The translations under genes and the position numbers were made by a program. A stretch of 64,000 nt of DNA, taken from contig NZ_CP133594.1 of NCBI RefSeq assembly GCF_031312535.1, positions 434,001-498,000 of the forward strand, given 5' to 3'. Shown piece by piece: positions 23,891 to 31,787 of the stretch. Each line of letters opens with the position of its first letter. The first letter of the stretch is position 1. The DNA comes from Methanolobus mangrovi. GTDB taxonomy: Archaea > Halobacteriota > Methanosarcinia > Methanosarcinales > Methanosarcinaceae. Below the pieces are notes generated by a model. The model saw only the letters and a list, made by a program, of their open reading frames with translations. It searched no databases and had not been told where the DNA came from.

Positions 23891-24079
23891 ATGGAACAAA
23901 GAAAATGTTCTTTTTGCGGTGAAATTCTTGAACCGGGAACTGGTAAGCTCTTCGTAAAGAAGGATGGTTCAACTTATTATTTCTGTACATCCAAATGCGA
24001 AAGCAACTTTGATCTCGGAAGGTTACCAAGACGTACAGTCTGGACCGAACAGGGTAGAATCCACTTGAAGAAAGCATAA
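23891..24079 (+). CDS. rpl24e: 50S ribosomal protein L24e
   Basis: 62 residues from the ATG at 23891; the in-frame GTG at 23882 is part of the ribosome-binding region GAGGTGAC. The treble-clef zinc finger is visible as CSFCG...YYFCTSKC, with four cysteines. [14 protein letters not shown] is the usual basic C-terminal half. Large-subunit protein. Translationally coupled to S28e (10 bases) and followed by ndk after 13 bases. Confidence 0.97.
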   Translation: MEQRKCSFCGEILEPGTGKLFVKKDGSTYYFCTSKCESNFDLGRLPRRTVWTEQGRIHLKKA

Positions 24080-24092
24080 TTGGGTGTTCTAA

Positions 24093-24542
24093 ATGGAACA
24101 GACATACATTATGATCAAGCCAGATGCAGTACAGCGTGGACTGATGGGCGAGATCATTTCAAGAGTAGAGAAACGCGGTCTTAAGATCGCAGCTATGAGA
24201 CTTGGTGTCATGAGTGAAGAGAGTGCAAAGGAGCACTACAAGGAACATGCTGAAAGGCCATTCTTTGCTTCACTTATTGAGTATGTAACATCAGGTCCTT
24301 CTGTTTCCATGGTAGTGGAAGGAAAGAATTCCATTGCTATCATGCGTGCAGTGAACGGTGCAACAAATCCTGTTGATGCACTCCCTGGTACAATAAGGGG
24401 AGATCTTGCAATTGAAACCGGCAGGAATGTAGTACATGCTTCCGATTCAACAGAATCCGCACAGCGTGAAATCGCTATCCACTTCAAGGATTCAGATATA
24501 GTGAACTATTCAAAGATCGATGAGGTTTGTCTCTACGAGTAA
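24093..24542 (+). CDS. ndk: nucleoside diphosphate kinase
   Basis: 149 residues. Transfers the gamma phosphate from NTP to NDP through a phosphohistidine; the catalytic His is in RNVVHASDS. Other signatures are MIKPDAVQRGLMGEII and GATNPVDALPGTIRGDLA. Full length for the family. It lies in the ribosomal protein/aIF5B cluster, a common archaeal placement that supplies GTP for translation factors. Confidence 0.97.
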   Translation: MEQTYIMIKPDAVQRGLMGEIISRVEKRGLKIAAMRLGVMSEESAKEHYKEHAERPFFASLIEYVTSGPSVSMVVEGKNSIAIMRAVNGATNPVDALPGTIRGDLAIETGRNVVHASDSTESAQREIAIHFKDSDIVNYSKIDEVCLYE

Positions 24543-24553
24543 GTAGTGACAAC

Positions 24554-24598
24554 TCAGGATGTTTGCGATACTTATATTAGCAAACGTCCTGAAGTATC
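24554..24598 (+). promoter_or_regulatory. 13-bp stem-loop with an alternative pairing before infB
   Basis: TCAGGATGTTTGC (24554-24566) pairs with GCAAACGTCCTGA (24580-24592), one G-T pair, loop of 13. The first seven loop bases (GATACTT, 24567-24573) are complementary to AAGTATC (24592-24598) directly downstream. The two stems cannot coexist sterically because no linker remains, so they would be alternatives. A simple ndk terminator is the conservative reading, although no T-run follows. Confidence 0.5.
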
Positions 24599-24652
24599 CT
24601 TTACTCAAAATTGTTTTCCAATTATCCTAACTATCTTTGAAGGGGCTTGTGC

Positions 24653-26431
24653 ATGGCTGTAAATGAAAATCTACGTACACCAATAGTTTCTGTAATGGGA
24701 CATGTCGATCATGGAAAAACGACTTTACTTGATATGATCAGGGGAAGTGCCGTTGCCGAAGGAGAAGCAGGTGCTATTACTCAGCATATAGGTGCGACTG
24801 AGGTTCCGATTGAGAACATTGTTACTAAATGTGGGGATCCATCCCTTAAAGACAGGTTTATTGTCCCGGGACTTTTATTCATTGATACCCCTGGACATCA
24901 TGCATTCACTTCTCTGAGAAGCAGAGGAGGCGCACTTGCAGACCTTGCTATTGTGATCGTTGACATCAATGAAGGATTTATGCCTCAGACGATTGAAAGC
25001 CTTCACATACTTAAGAGGTTCAAGACTCCTTTTGTAGTTGTTGCAAACAAGATAGATAGGATACACGGCTGGAACCCAAATAAGAATTCATCTTTCCTTG
25101 CTTCGTATAACAAGCAGAGCGAACGTGTGAAGACCGATCTTGACAACAAATTCTACGATATTGTCGGTGAGCTTTACAATTTAGGATTCAATTCTGAAAG
25201 ATTCGACAGGGTCGGCGATTTCCAGCGTAATATCGGAGTTATTCCGATCAGTGCGGTTACTGGTGAAGGTATTTCCGATGTGCTCATGATTCTTCTCGGA
25301 CTTGCCCAGAAATTCCTTGAGGGAAGCTTGCATTATACTGCAAAAAGCCCGGGAATCGGGACAGTTCTTGAAGTAAAAGAAGAGAAAGGTCTGGGAACAA
25401 CTATTGATACTATTCTTTATGATGGGACCATCAAAAAAGGTGACATTATAGTTGTGGGGAGCCTTGGCGATCCAATCCAGACAAAGATCAGGGCATTGCT
25501 GAAACCACGTCCGCTTTCTGAGATCAAGGCTGAAGAAAAATTCCAGCAGGTAGCTGAAGTCACAGCTGCAGTTGGTGTGAAGATATCAGCCCCGAATCTT
25601 GAAGGTGCACTTGCAGGAGCTCCTGTAAGGGTTGTAAGCCCGGAGACCATCGACGCTATTACTGCAGAAGTAAAAAGCGAGATCGCAGATGTCCAGATAG
25701 ATACTGATTCTGTTGGTGTCACGATTAAAGCTGATACAATAGGTTCTCTTGAAGCTCTTGTAAATGAGCTCAGGAAAGAAGAGATACCTATAAGAAAAGC
25801 ACATGTCGGTGATGTCAGCAACAGGGATATTGTGGAAGTTTCAGCAATTGAAGATCCATTCTATTCGGTCATTATCGGATTCAACGTGAAGGTTCTTCCT
25901 GATGCAAAAGAGAAGCTTCAGACCACTTCAGAAGTAACACTTTTCAGGAACGATGTGATATATCGCCTGATAGATGATTACAAGGACTGGGCCAAGAAGC
26001 AGAAGGAACTTGCGGAGAAAGAGATATCCGATACCATCATCAAACCCGGACGATTCAGAATAATGCCTGATTGTATATTCCGCCAGAGTAAACCGGCTGT
26101 GGTAGGCGTGAAGATCGTCAGCGGAGTTGTGAAGACTAACGTTGATGTTGTAAACACAGATGGTGAAGTCGTTGGTAAGGTAAAAGGTCTTCAGCTAAGG
26201 GGAGAGAACATCTCCGAGGCAAAGATTGGCATGGAAGTTGCAATGGCTCTTGAAGGACCAACCGTTGGAAGGCAAATAAAGGAAGAGGATACACTCTTTG
26301 TGAATGTCCCAGAAAGACACGCAAAGAGGATTGAACATGAAATTTACGACTCAATGACGGCAGATGAATTAGAGGCACTTGATGCATTTCTTGCAATCAA
26401 AAGAAGGGATAATCCTTTCTGGGCAAAATAA
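24653..26431 (+). CDS. infB: translation initiation factor aIF5B (IF-2 family GTPase)
   Basis: 592 residues; the ATG at 24653 follows AAGGGG, making the in-frame TTG two codons earlier unlikely. It promotes subunit joining and placement of initiator tRNA. G1 GHVDHGKTT, G3 DTPGHHAF and G4 NKID are visible within the first 140 residues. The eukaryal/archaeal long insertion after NKIDRIHGW is present. The C-terminal domains include the FRIMPDCIFRQSKPAVVGV region. No intein interrupts the GTPase site. It is followed after 68 bases by rps6e. Confidence 0.97.
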   Translation: MAVNENLRTPIVSVMGHVDHGKTTLLDMIRGSAVAEGEAGAITQHIGATEVPIENIVTKCGDPSLKDRFIVPGLLFIDTPGHHAFTSLRSRGGALADLAIVIVDINEGFMPQTIESLHILKRFKTPFVVVANKIDRIHGWNPNKNSSFLASYNKQSERVKTDLDNKFYDIVGELYNLGFNSERFDRVGDFQRNIGVIPISAVTGEGISDVLMILLGLAQKFLEGSLHYTAKSPGIGTVLEVKEEKGLGTTIDTILYDGTIKKGDIIVVGSLGDPIQTKIRALLKPRPLSEIKAEEKFQQVAEVTAAVGVKISAPNLEGALAGAPVRVVSPETIDAITAEVKSEIADVQIDTDSVGVTIKADTIGSLEALVNELRKEEIPIRKAHVGDVSNRDIVEVSAIEDPFYSVIIGFNVKVLPDAKEKLQTTSEVTLFRNDVIYRLIDDYKDWAKKQKELAEKEISDTIIKPGRFRIMPDCIFRQSKPAVVGVKIVSGVVKTNVDVVNTDGEVVGKVKGLQLRGENISEAKIGMEVAMALEGPTVGRQIKEEDTLFVNVPERHAKRIEHEIYDSMTADELEALDAFLAIKRRDNPFWAK

Positions 26432-26499
26432 TTCGAATGCATATTCATAAAGGCATATCATAACAACAGGAACAATAAAACTAATAAGGAGGAAAAAGT

Positions 26500-26916
26500 A
26501 TGGCAGATTTTAAAGTAGTGGTAGCAGATCCTAAGACAAAATCATATCAATTTGATGTCACAGGCGCTGAAGCCAACAAGTTAATTGGAAAATCTATCGG
26601 AGAATCCGTAGATGGAGCGATCGCTGGTTTACCAGGATACACACTGAAGATAACTGGAGGAAGTGACAAGAGCGGAATGGTCATGAGACCGGACCTTCCT
26701 GGACCAAGGAGGCAGAGATTGCTTGTTGCAAATGGGGCAGGCTATTCCCCTGTTGCAAAAGGAGTACGCCGCAGAAAGATGATGCGCGGAAAAGAAATCG
26801 CTCCTGACATAATCCAGATCAACACAGTTGTTGTAGGATATGGTGACAAGACTATAGAGAAGATCCTTGGCGGCGACGAAGAGCCAGCTGGGGAAGTTGA
26901 AGCAGCAGAAGAGTGA
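26500..26916 (+). CDS. rps6e: 30S ribosomal protein S6e
   Basis: 138 residues, ATG after AAGGAGGAAAAAGT. Small-subunit protein; the archaeal form has the conserved core ([55 protein letters not shown]) without the phosphorylated eukaryotic tail. The C terminus is acidic ([12 protein letters not shown]). Downstream of infB, as in many euryarchaea. Its stop codon lies inside the terminator hairpin. Confidence 0.97.
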   Translation: MADFKVVVADPKTKSYQFDVTGAEANKLIGKSIGESVDGAIAGLPGYTLKITGGSDKSGMVMRPDLPGPRRQRLLVANGAGYSPVAKGVRRRKMMRGKEIAPDIIQINTVVVGYGDKTIEKILGGDEEPAGEVEAAEE

Positions 26917-26940
26917 GTTTCTCACTCTCTTGCTTTTTTA
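26911..26940 (+). terminator. hairpin terminator embedded in the end of rps6e
   Basis: GAGTGAG (26911-26917) and CTCACTC (26921-26927) form a 7-bp stem with TTT loop, then TCTTGCTTTTTTA. The stem includes the last codon and stop of rps6e. A convergent gene ends at 26942, so the site separates the two. Confidence 0.8.
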
Positions 26941-26941
26941 C

Positions 26942-28210
26942 TTATTTTTTCATCCCTTTATATCGGGCTGTTCCGAATCCTACATCGATTATTTTGTTTT
27001 CTGATAGCAATTTTGAAAGGAATTTATTTGCTCCTTCTGTGCTTAAACCTGTCATTTCAGCCACATCGGATGCATCGAAGGCTTCATCATTTACTATCAG
27101 AGATTCAATATCAGTTTCAAGAGCAGTGTATGTTTCCAGATTATGCCAGACTTTTAGTCTGTCAGCGTTCTTCACATTGCTGTTGAAAAGTATCTCATTA
27201 GTTTCCAGATTGCAGAGATATAGTGTCATACGTGGATGCATATAATTTTGTACCCATTCCTTAATATCAGGATTCCATCCCAAGTTCAAAATACACAGGC
27301 TCTTATACTGCCCGGCTGGAACTGCGTTTGCTTCTCTTTGTACAAACTGTATAATAGTTCTCAGATCCTCAAATGGATGCCAGTATGTTTCAAATGTCAG
27401 AAGAGGCTTCAAGACAGTATCCATTATGTTTCCGAAAATCAATTTATCAGATATATTTACCTTCCATTTCCTTTTCCCTATATATTCCCCGTTGAATGAT
27501 ACTTCTGGTTGGTATGAGGAATATTTGTGTTCCAGTATGTTCATGTAGTTATAAAGTTTTGAAAGCACATCCGTTTCAATATCTTCATTTCCGTTTTTCT
27601 CATTATCATTTGCCGGATTTGTTCCAGAACTCATAGATGGAACCATTATTAATCTGGACTTATTCAGGGAATCTGATAATTCACCTGTCTGCCTTTTTCC
27701 GGTCGAAGTTATCTTTTGTGACTCTTCTTTGACTGAACGCTGTTTTTCGTCGGACATCACTCTCTCTGCACTTTTTGATTCCATTTGTTTTAATTTGAAT
27801 TCCTTAAGAATATCCCTGTCAACAATAATGCGATCATTGAACGCTTTTTTTAAATTTTCAATAAGGCTTTCCAGCAGAAAAACATCAATCGATTCTGTCG
27901 AACTTATCAGTGAAGAGAATGTATCTTTCATCTGTATAGATTCATTCAGCAAATTATCCTCTGTTCTGTAGAGTTCCTCCAACGAACCCTTTTTTCCGGA
28001 GAAACTGTCAAGTTGTTTATTCTTAATATCTGCAAGAAGCTGGGATACATTTGTCCTTATATTGCGAAACTGGAAATTAAGATCTGCTTCCTTTTGAGCA
28101 TAAGTTCGCTGAATAAGTTTTTCAACAGAGCTATAAACATCGTTCAGGTTCTTGATCATAATTTGCCGATTACTCTGTTCCAGCTCCCTGGGGTCTTTTA
28201 GCACTTCCAT
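26942..28210 (-). CDS. coiled-coil protein with C-terminal winged helix, part of the ESCRT-like locus
   Basis: About 422 residues from the ATG at 28210 (preceded by GGAAGAG); an in-frame TTG at 28246 would add 12 residues but has no ribosome-binding site. Residues 1-180 are helical and highly charged, probably coiled coil. A low-complexity linker (about 185-225) leads to a globular middle domain (SLCILNLGWNPDIKEWVQNY, MTLYLCNLETNEILFN) I do not recognise. The last 60 residues are a winged helix (FDASDVAEMTGLSTEGANKFLSKLLSENKI). Last gene of the minus-strand set with the Snf7-like and Vps4-like genes. A coiled coil joined to a winged helix is reminiscent of adaptors in crenarchaeal Cdv division, but homology is not established. 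Confidence 0.65.
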   Translation of the reverse strand: MEVLKDPRELEQSNRQIMIKNLNDVYSSVEKLIQRTYAQKEADLNFQFRNIRTNVSQLLADIKNKQLDSFSGKKGSLEELYRTEDNLLNESIQMKDTFSSLISSTESIDVFLLESLIENLKKAFNDRIIVDRDILKEFKLKQMESKSAERVMSDEKQRSVKEESQKITSTGKRQTGELSDSLNKSRLIMVPSMSSGTNPANDNEKNGNEDIETDVLSKLYNYMNILEHKYSSYQPEVSFNGEYIGKRKWKVNISDKLIFGNIMDTVLKPLLTFETYWHPFEDLRTIIQFVQREANAVPAGQYKSLCILNLGWNPDIKEWVQNYMHPRMTLYLCNLETNEILFNSNVKNADRLKVWHNLETYTALETDIESLIVNDEAFDASDVAEMTGLSTEGANKFLSKLLSENKIIDVGFGTARYKGMKK

Positions 28211-28324
28211 CTTAATCTCTTCCGGATCATTTATGAGCGTATTCAACTTTATTTGAAATATAAGCAGTTATAACTATCAATTAGATGTTTTATGATTTAA
28301 CAATTAGCAAAATATATTGTATGT

Positions 28325-29587
28325 TCATGCAACTTCATGTGTTCCAAGATCAATCGGTTCTTGCTGACAAAGAACTTCATTCACTTCAAAAGAGAAATTG
28401 AGATTTCCAAGATACATCTTTCCAGAATTTACAGGTTTTATTGCAAGGGATGTATATCCGGATGAATGGGGTTGTATTTCAGGGATGCAGGCACCAGTGT
28501 TATGGCATTCTATAAAAGAAGAAAAGCAACTGTTAAAACAAACGTTATTGATGACTTCATCTGATTTGTTATCTACATAAATGCCTATGGCATTACCAAC
28601 TTCGCTGTACAGTGCATCAGGGATATTGAGTTTAACATTTACTTTAGGAAGTTGTATATAATACTCTCCAAAAACAACAGGCCCAATCTTACAATTGTTG
28701 TTGCCGAGAGTAAATAATATATCAAAATACCCCATGTCTATTGTGCCTGTTACTTTTGGTATTACCTGATATGTAACATGATAAGATGATCCTGGCGGCA
28801 TAGTTTTTGTATCTGAAAATGCTGTATCATATTTCACTCCTTTTGCGAAAGAAGATTTCAAATGCAGGTTGGCCAGGTCAGCATTTAATCTATTTTCCAT
28901 TTTAATAGATATTGTAGAACTTTGCCCGAATCGTAGTGGTTCAAGAAGCTCAACATTTAATCCCATATATGAGTGAGAAACGTCAATATTCCCAAAAAAG
29001 ATTGGGGGCTTTTGATGTTTATTTTCGTTAACCTCAAAGTACAGGTCACAATAGCCCATGGACACAGTTCCTGATGACAGGGGAACGAAAGAAAAAGACG
29101 AAGGTACTGACGACATTGGTTCAAGATCGCCCAGATTTAAAACAGGTTTATCGCATCGAATAGTTGCAGGGAATACTGCTCTTACCCAGATGTTCTCTAC
29201 CGGTTTATCGGTGGGATTGTTTACCCTGAAGTAAAGCATATTGGTGAATCCAATTTCAGCAGGTTCGCTAAATTTGTATTCTATATTTACAGAATCAACG
29301 GCCTGCATCTCTTGCACCTGTCTTCTTTCAATACCGACCTTCTTTTCATATATCCAGAAGATATAGATAATGGCATAAAGGAGAAAAATGTATATTGGTG
29401 CACTGGCAGCATATACCAGGTCAAATTTCTTATTAATGGATAGAATAAGGGATACAATCAAATATGTGGAAAGTACGACCCACAAGAATGCGTATATCTG
29501 GAAAAAAAGCCCACTTCTACCTCCTGCTTTATTATGAAGGGCATGGGAAAGTGATTTAGCAATATCTTCAAGGGGTCCAAGGTTCAT
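28325..29587 (-). CDS. membrane protein with three Ig-like repeats, part of the ESCRT-like locus
   Basis: 420 residues. Two membrane helices at about residues 27-50 and 56-78 (LFFQIYAFLWVVLSTYLIVS, APIYIFLLYAIIYIFWIY), then three beta-sandwich modules of roughly 95-100 residues. Each module closes with the same pattern: SGTVSMGYCDLYFEVN, TGTIDMGYFDILFTLG, SGKMYLGNLNFSFEVN. These resemble CARDB/DUF11-type domains. With a short N terminus and two helices, the modules may face the cytoplasm, which would be unusual; orientation needs testing. It lies 135 bases downstream of the Vps4-like gene, same strand, and ends 115 bases before the coiled-coil gene. I do not recognise a named family. Confidence 0.65.
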   Translation of the reverse strand: MNLGPLEDIAKSLSHALHNKAGGRSGLFFQIYAFLWVVLSTYLIVSLILSINKKFDLVYAASAPIYIFLLYAIIYIFWIYEKKVGIERRQVQEMQAVDSVNIEYKFSEPAEIGFTNMLYFRVNNPTDKPVENIWVRAVFPATIRCDKPVLNLGDLEPMSSVPSSFSFVPLSSGTVSMGYCDLYFEVNENKHQKPPIFFGNIDVSHSYMGLNVELLEPLRFGQSSTISIKMENRLNADLANLHLKSSFAKGVKYDTAFSDTKTMPPGSSYHVTYQVIPKVTGTIDMGYFDILFTLGNNNCKIGPVVFGEYYIQLPKVNVKLNIPDALYSEVGNAIGIYVDNKSDEVINNVCFNSCFSSFIECHNTGACIPEIQPHSSGYTSLAIKPVNSGKMYLGNLNFSFEVNEVLCQQEPIDLGTHEVA

Positions 29588-29722
29588 CTAAATCGCCTAT
29601 CCATAAATAACTAATTAGTTTATGGAGTTTTGATTATAAATATATTATTGCTTATATCCCTTCTATATTGCCTTTGTGCCGTATTCAATGCAAAAATCAG
29701 CACCCTTATCCAATGCAAATAA

Positions 29723-30886
29723 TCACTTTTGAAGCAGTTCTGCAAAGACTTCTTCCTCACCTGTCTTCTGGATGGCGGATCTGGCTTCTATGTACCAGCT
29801 AACTATGGATGGCTTACGTTTCTGTAAAACAGTTTCGAAATCCTCCAGTCGTATTTTTCGTGCTTCTCCGCCTCTTAAAGCTTCACCAAGTGGAATATCT
29901 GCAGCTTCCTTGCATATGGCTGCAAGGTCTGCACCGGAATAAGAATTCGTGATGGAAGCAAGGTGCTTTATATCAACATCATTATCAAGCGGACGCTTTT
30001 TAAGATGTATCCTTAGGATGGCTTCCCTTGCATCGAGGTCAGGTTCAGGAACAAAGACGAGTTTGCTAAAACGCCCCGGACGTCTCAGTGCAGGATCAAT
30101 TGCCCATGGTTCGTTTGTGGCTGCAAGCACAAGTAGGTTATCAGATGCAGTATCCACACCATCCATCTGTGCCAGCAACTCATTTACCACTCTCTTTGCA
30201 TAGTCTTCGCTTTCACTGCGCCTTGATGCAATAGAATCTATTTCGTCAAAGAATATAATCGATCTATCTCCCTGACGAGCTATATCAAAGACCTGCTTGA
30301 CATTCTTTTCTGAAGCACCAACCCATTTGCTGACAATACTGCTGGTTTTGACGCTAATGAACTCCGCTCCGCATTCCTTTGCAGCTGCCTTTGCCATCAT
30401 GGTCTTACCACATCCGGGGGGGCCATAGAGTAAAATGCCTTCTCCAGCTTTCTGCCCATACATCTGGTAGAGTTCTTTGTGCGTGAAAGGATAGATGATG
30501 GCTTTGCGTATCTCTTCTTTTACCTGCTCAAGACCACCAATATCTGAAAAACCTGTTTTAGGTATCTCTTTGAGAAATACATCATCTTTTGAAAGGGATG
30601 AATCGTCATTATTTGTGGAATCTCTCTTGATTTGCGTATTTCCGTCAGAAGACAAAACAGCTGGACTTTTTTTCAATGCCTGTGCCCTGGCAAAAAGATG
30701 CTCAGCAAGATCTCGCTGTGTATTGCGGTCAATGCCCTCAGTGGAATTCATGGAGGCATCATTGTAGAGCTTGGCAGCTTTCAGGTATAGTTCACGAGCC
30801 CTTTCTGGTTGTCCTCTGTCTTCCAGGTCTTTTGCAGCTTTTGCATATCCGCGAGCCTGGGCAGCAAAAGTTATGGCTGAGTTCAA
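29723..30886 (-). CDS. Vps4/CdvC-like AAA ATPase with N-terminal MIT-like domain
   Basis: 387 residues from a TTG at 30886, 7 bases after AAGGGGTG. Residues 1-75 are a three-helix bundle of MIT type (YAKAAKDLEDRGQPERAREL, YLKAAKLYNDA). The single AAA module has Walker A GPPGCGKT (155-162), pore loop KWVG (187-190), Walker B IIFFDEID (about 210-217), sensor 1 LAATNEP and arginine fingers RRPGRF (268-273). This arrangement is that of Vps4/katanin-type ATPases, which disassemble ESCRT-III filaments by pulling their tails through the central pore. The gene lies 52 bases after a Snf7-like gene, the classic partner. No second AAA domain as in Cdc48 is present. Confidence 0.85.
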   Translation of the reverse strand: MNSAITFAAQARGYAKAAKDLEDRGQPERARELYLKAAKLYNDASMNSTEGIDRNTQRDLAEHLFARAQALKKSPAVLSSDGNTQIKRDSTNNDDSSLSKDDVFLKEIPKTGFSDIGGLEQVKEEIRKAIIYPFTHKELYQMYGQKAGEGILLYGPPGCGKTMMAKAAAKECGAEFISVKTSSIVSKWVGASEKNVKQVFDIARQGDRSIIFFDEIDSIASRRSESEDYAKRVVNELLAQMDGVDTASDNLLVLAATNEPWAIDPALRRPGRFSKLVFVPEPDLDAREAILRIHLKKRPLDNDVDIKHLASITNSYSGADLAAICKEAADIPLGEALRGGEARKIRLEDFETVLQKRKPSIVSWYIEARSAIQKTGEEEVFAELLQK

Positions 30887-30938
30887 ATACGCACCCCTTG
30901 ATTATGAGTCTATTATAATCCAGAAAAAAGATACCGGT

Positions 30939-31508
30939 TTATTCGGTATCTGCCATTTCTGATTCTATCTTTTTGGAAAGTTCATCCTTTTCAGGAGTCT
31001 CACTTGATAGTTCAGCAAGGAGTTCTGATCTCAGCGAATCCTGCATTTCAGAGAGTTCATTACCGCCACTCATTGCAGCATCCATGGATGATGTCATCAT
31101 GTTTGTTGCAGTGTTTACTTTCTCCATGGAGGTTCGTATATTTGTTACAGCACTCTCAAGTTTATTAGTGTCAAAACCAAGTTGTTTCTGCCATTTCCCC
31201 AGATCCTCGCCAATCTCAACAACTTCCTTGAGTCCGGTTTGCATCTCAATTACGTCGTTCATGGACTGAGCCATCTCTACCATGCTGCTGATGGTGTTTA
31301 CCTGTCCTTCAACAAGAGAATATCTGCGTGATGCAACTCTGAACTCCCTGTCATTTCCCTTTGCAAGAGCTTCCTTTGCCTGCTCACGGGATTTTTGTTG
31401 CTTTCTCATGAGTTCTTTTTCACGTGTTGTCAGCCTTTGCTCTGAAATACTCAGTTTTGTTTTCAGTTCTTCGGGTGATACTTTCTTAAATGGATTTTTT
31501 AATGCCAT
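30939..31508 (-). CDS. ESCRT-III/Snf7-like (CdvB-like) filament protein
   Basis: 189 residues from the ATG at 31508 (AGAGGAATTGTG upstream); a longer frame starting at 31553 lacks support and overlaps another gene. Almost entirely helical, basic at the start (MALKNPFKKVSPEEL), with a long charged hairpin (EQRLTTREKELMRKQQKSRE, then FRVASRRYSLVEGQVNTISS). Acidic, Met-rich later helices (MTSSMDAAMSGGNELSEMQD) follow. This basic-to-acidic profile and length fit the Snf7/CHMP and PspA superfamily, which polymerises on membranes. The C-terminal helix (DELSKKIESEMAD) could be the motif bound by the MIT domain of the neighbouring ATPase. The start overlaps the stop of a small upstream gene by one base (TGATG). 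Confidence 0.75.
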   Translation of the reverse strand: MALKNPFKKVSPEELKTKLSISEQRLTTREKELMRKQQKSREQAKEALAKGNDREFRVASRRYSLVEGQVNTISSMVEMAQSMNDVIEMQTGLKEVVEIGEDLGKWQKQLGFDTNKLESAVTNIRTSMEKVNTATNMMTSSMDAAMSGGNELSEMQDSLRSELLAELSSETPEKDELSKKIESEMADTE

Positions 31509-31663
31509 CACAATTCCTCTTCCATTTTTTTCTGTTTTGCATATCTTATACACAGTTTCATAGCTTCAGATCTATTGATTGCTATTCCCATTTCTACTAG
31601 TGTATCCAGATATACTTTACTATCTTCTGAGATTCTTGCACTTACCGGGTAAGAATTTGCCAT
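31508..31663 (-). CDS. ribbon-helix-helix-like small regulator
   Basis: A 51-residue gene. Reads MANSYPVSARISEDSKVYLD, then TLVEMGIAINRSEAMKLCIR, then a Lys-rich end. The N-terminal strand (YPVSARIS), helix, short turn (GIAIN) and RSEAM helix match the CopG/Arc ribbon-helix-helix fold. Its TGA overlaps the ATG of the Snf7-like gene, so the two are translationally coupled. A 20-bp inverted repeat lies 24 bases upstream in the divergent promoter, a plausible operator for autoregulation. Alternatively it could be a short adaptor of the Snf7-like protein. Confidence 0.65.
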   Translation of the reverse strand: MANSYPVSARISEDSKVYLDTLVEMGIAINRSEAMKLCIRYAKQKKMEEEL

Positions 31664-31686
31664 TGTTATTCCAACTTGACACTGTT

Positions 31687-31726
31687 TTGTATGCTTATGT
31701 ATACAATGGAAAACAATATATATAAT
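31687..31726. promoter_or_regulatory. divergent promoter with 20-bp inverted repeat and TATA box
   Basis: TTGTATGC (31687-31694), spacer TTAT, GTATACAA (31699-31706): an inverted repeat with one mismatch, just upstream of the ribbon-helix-helix gene. AATATATATAATATT at about 31713-31727 can serve as TATA box for the plus-strand SPFH gene at 31788. The 124-base region between the divergent genes must hold both promoters. Confidence 0.55.
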
Positions 31727-31787
31727 ATTTCCTCAATACATAAATAGGAATACAAGTCAAGCTTATAGAAGAAAAGGTGTTACAATC

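Noticed and set aside
24554-24598. H-type pseudoknot interpretation of the infB leader
   Set aside because: Both linkers would be zero bases across a 13-bp and a 7-bp stem, which is sterically impossible; alternative stems are kept instead.
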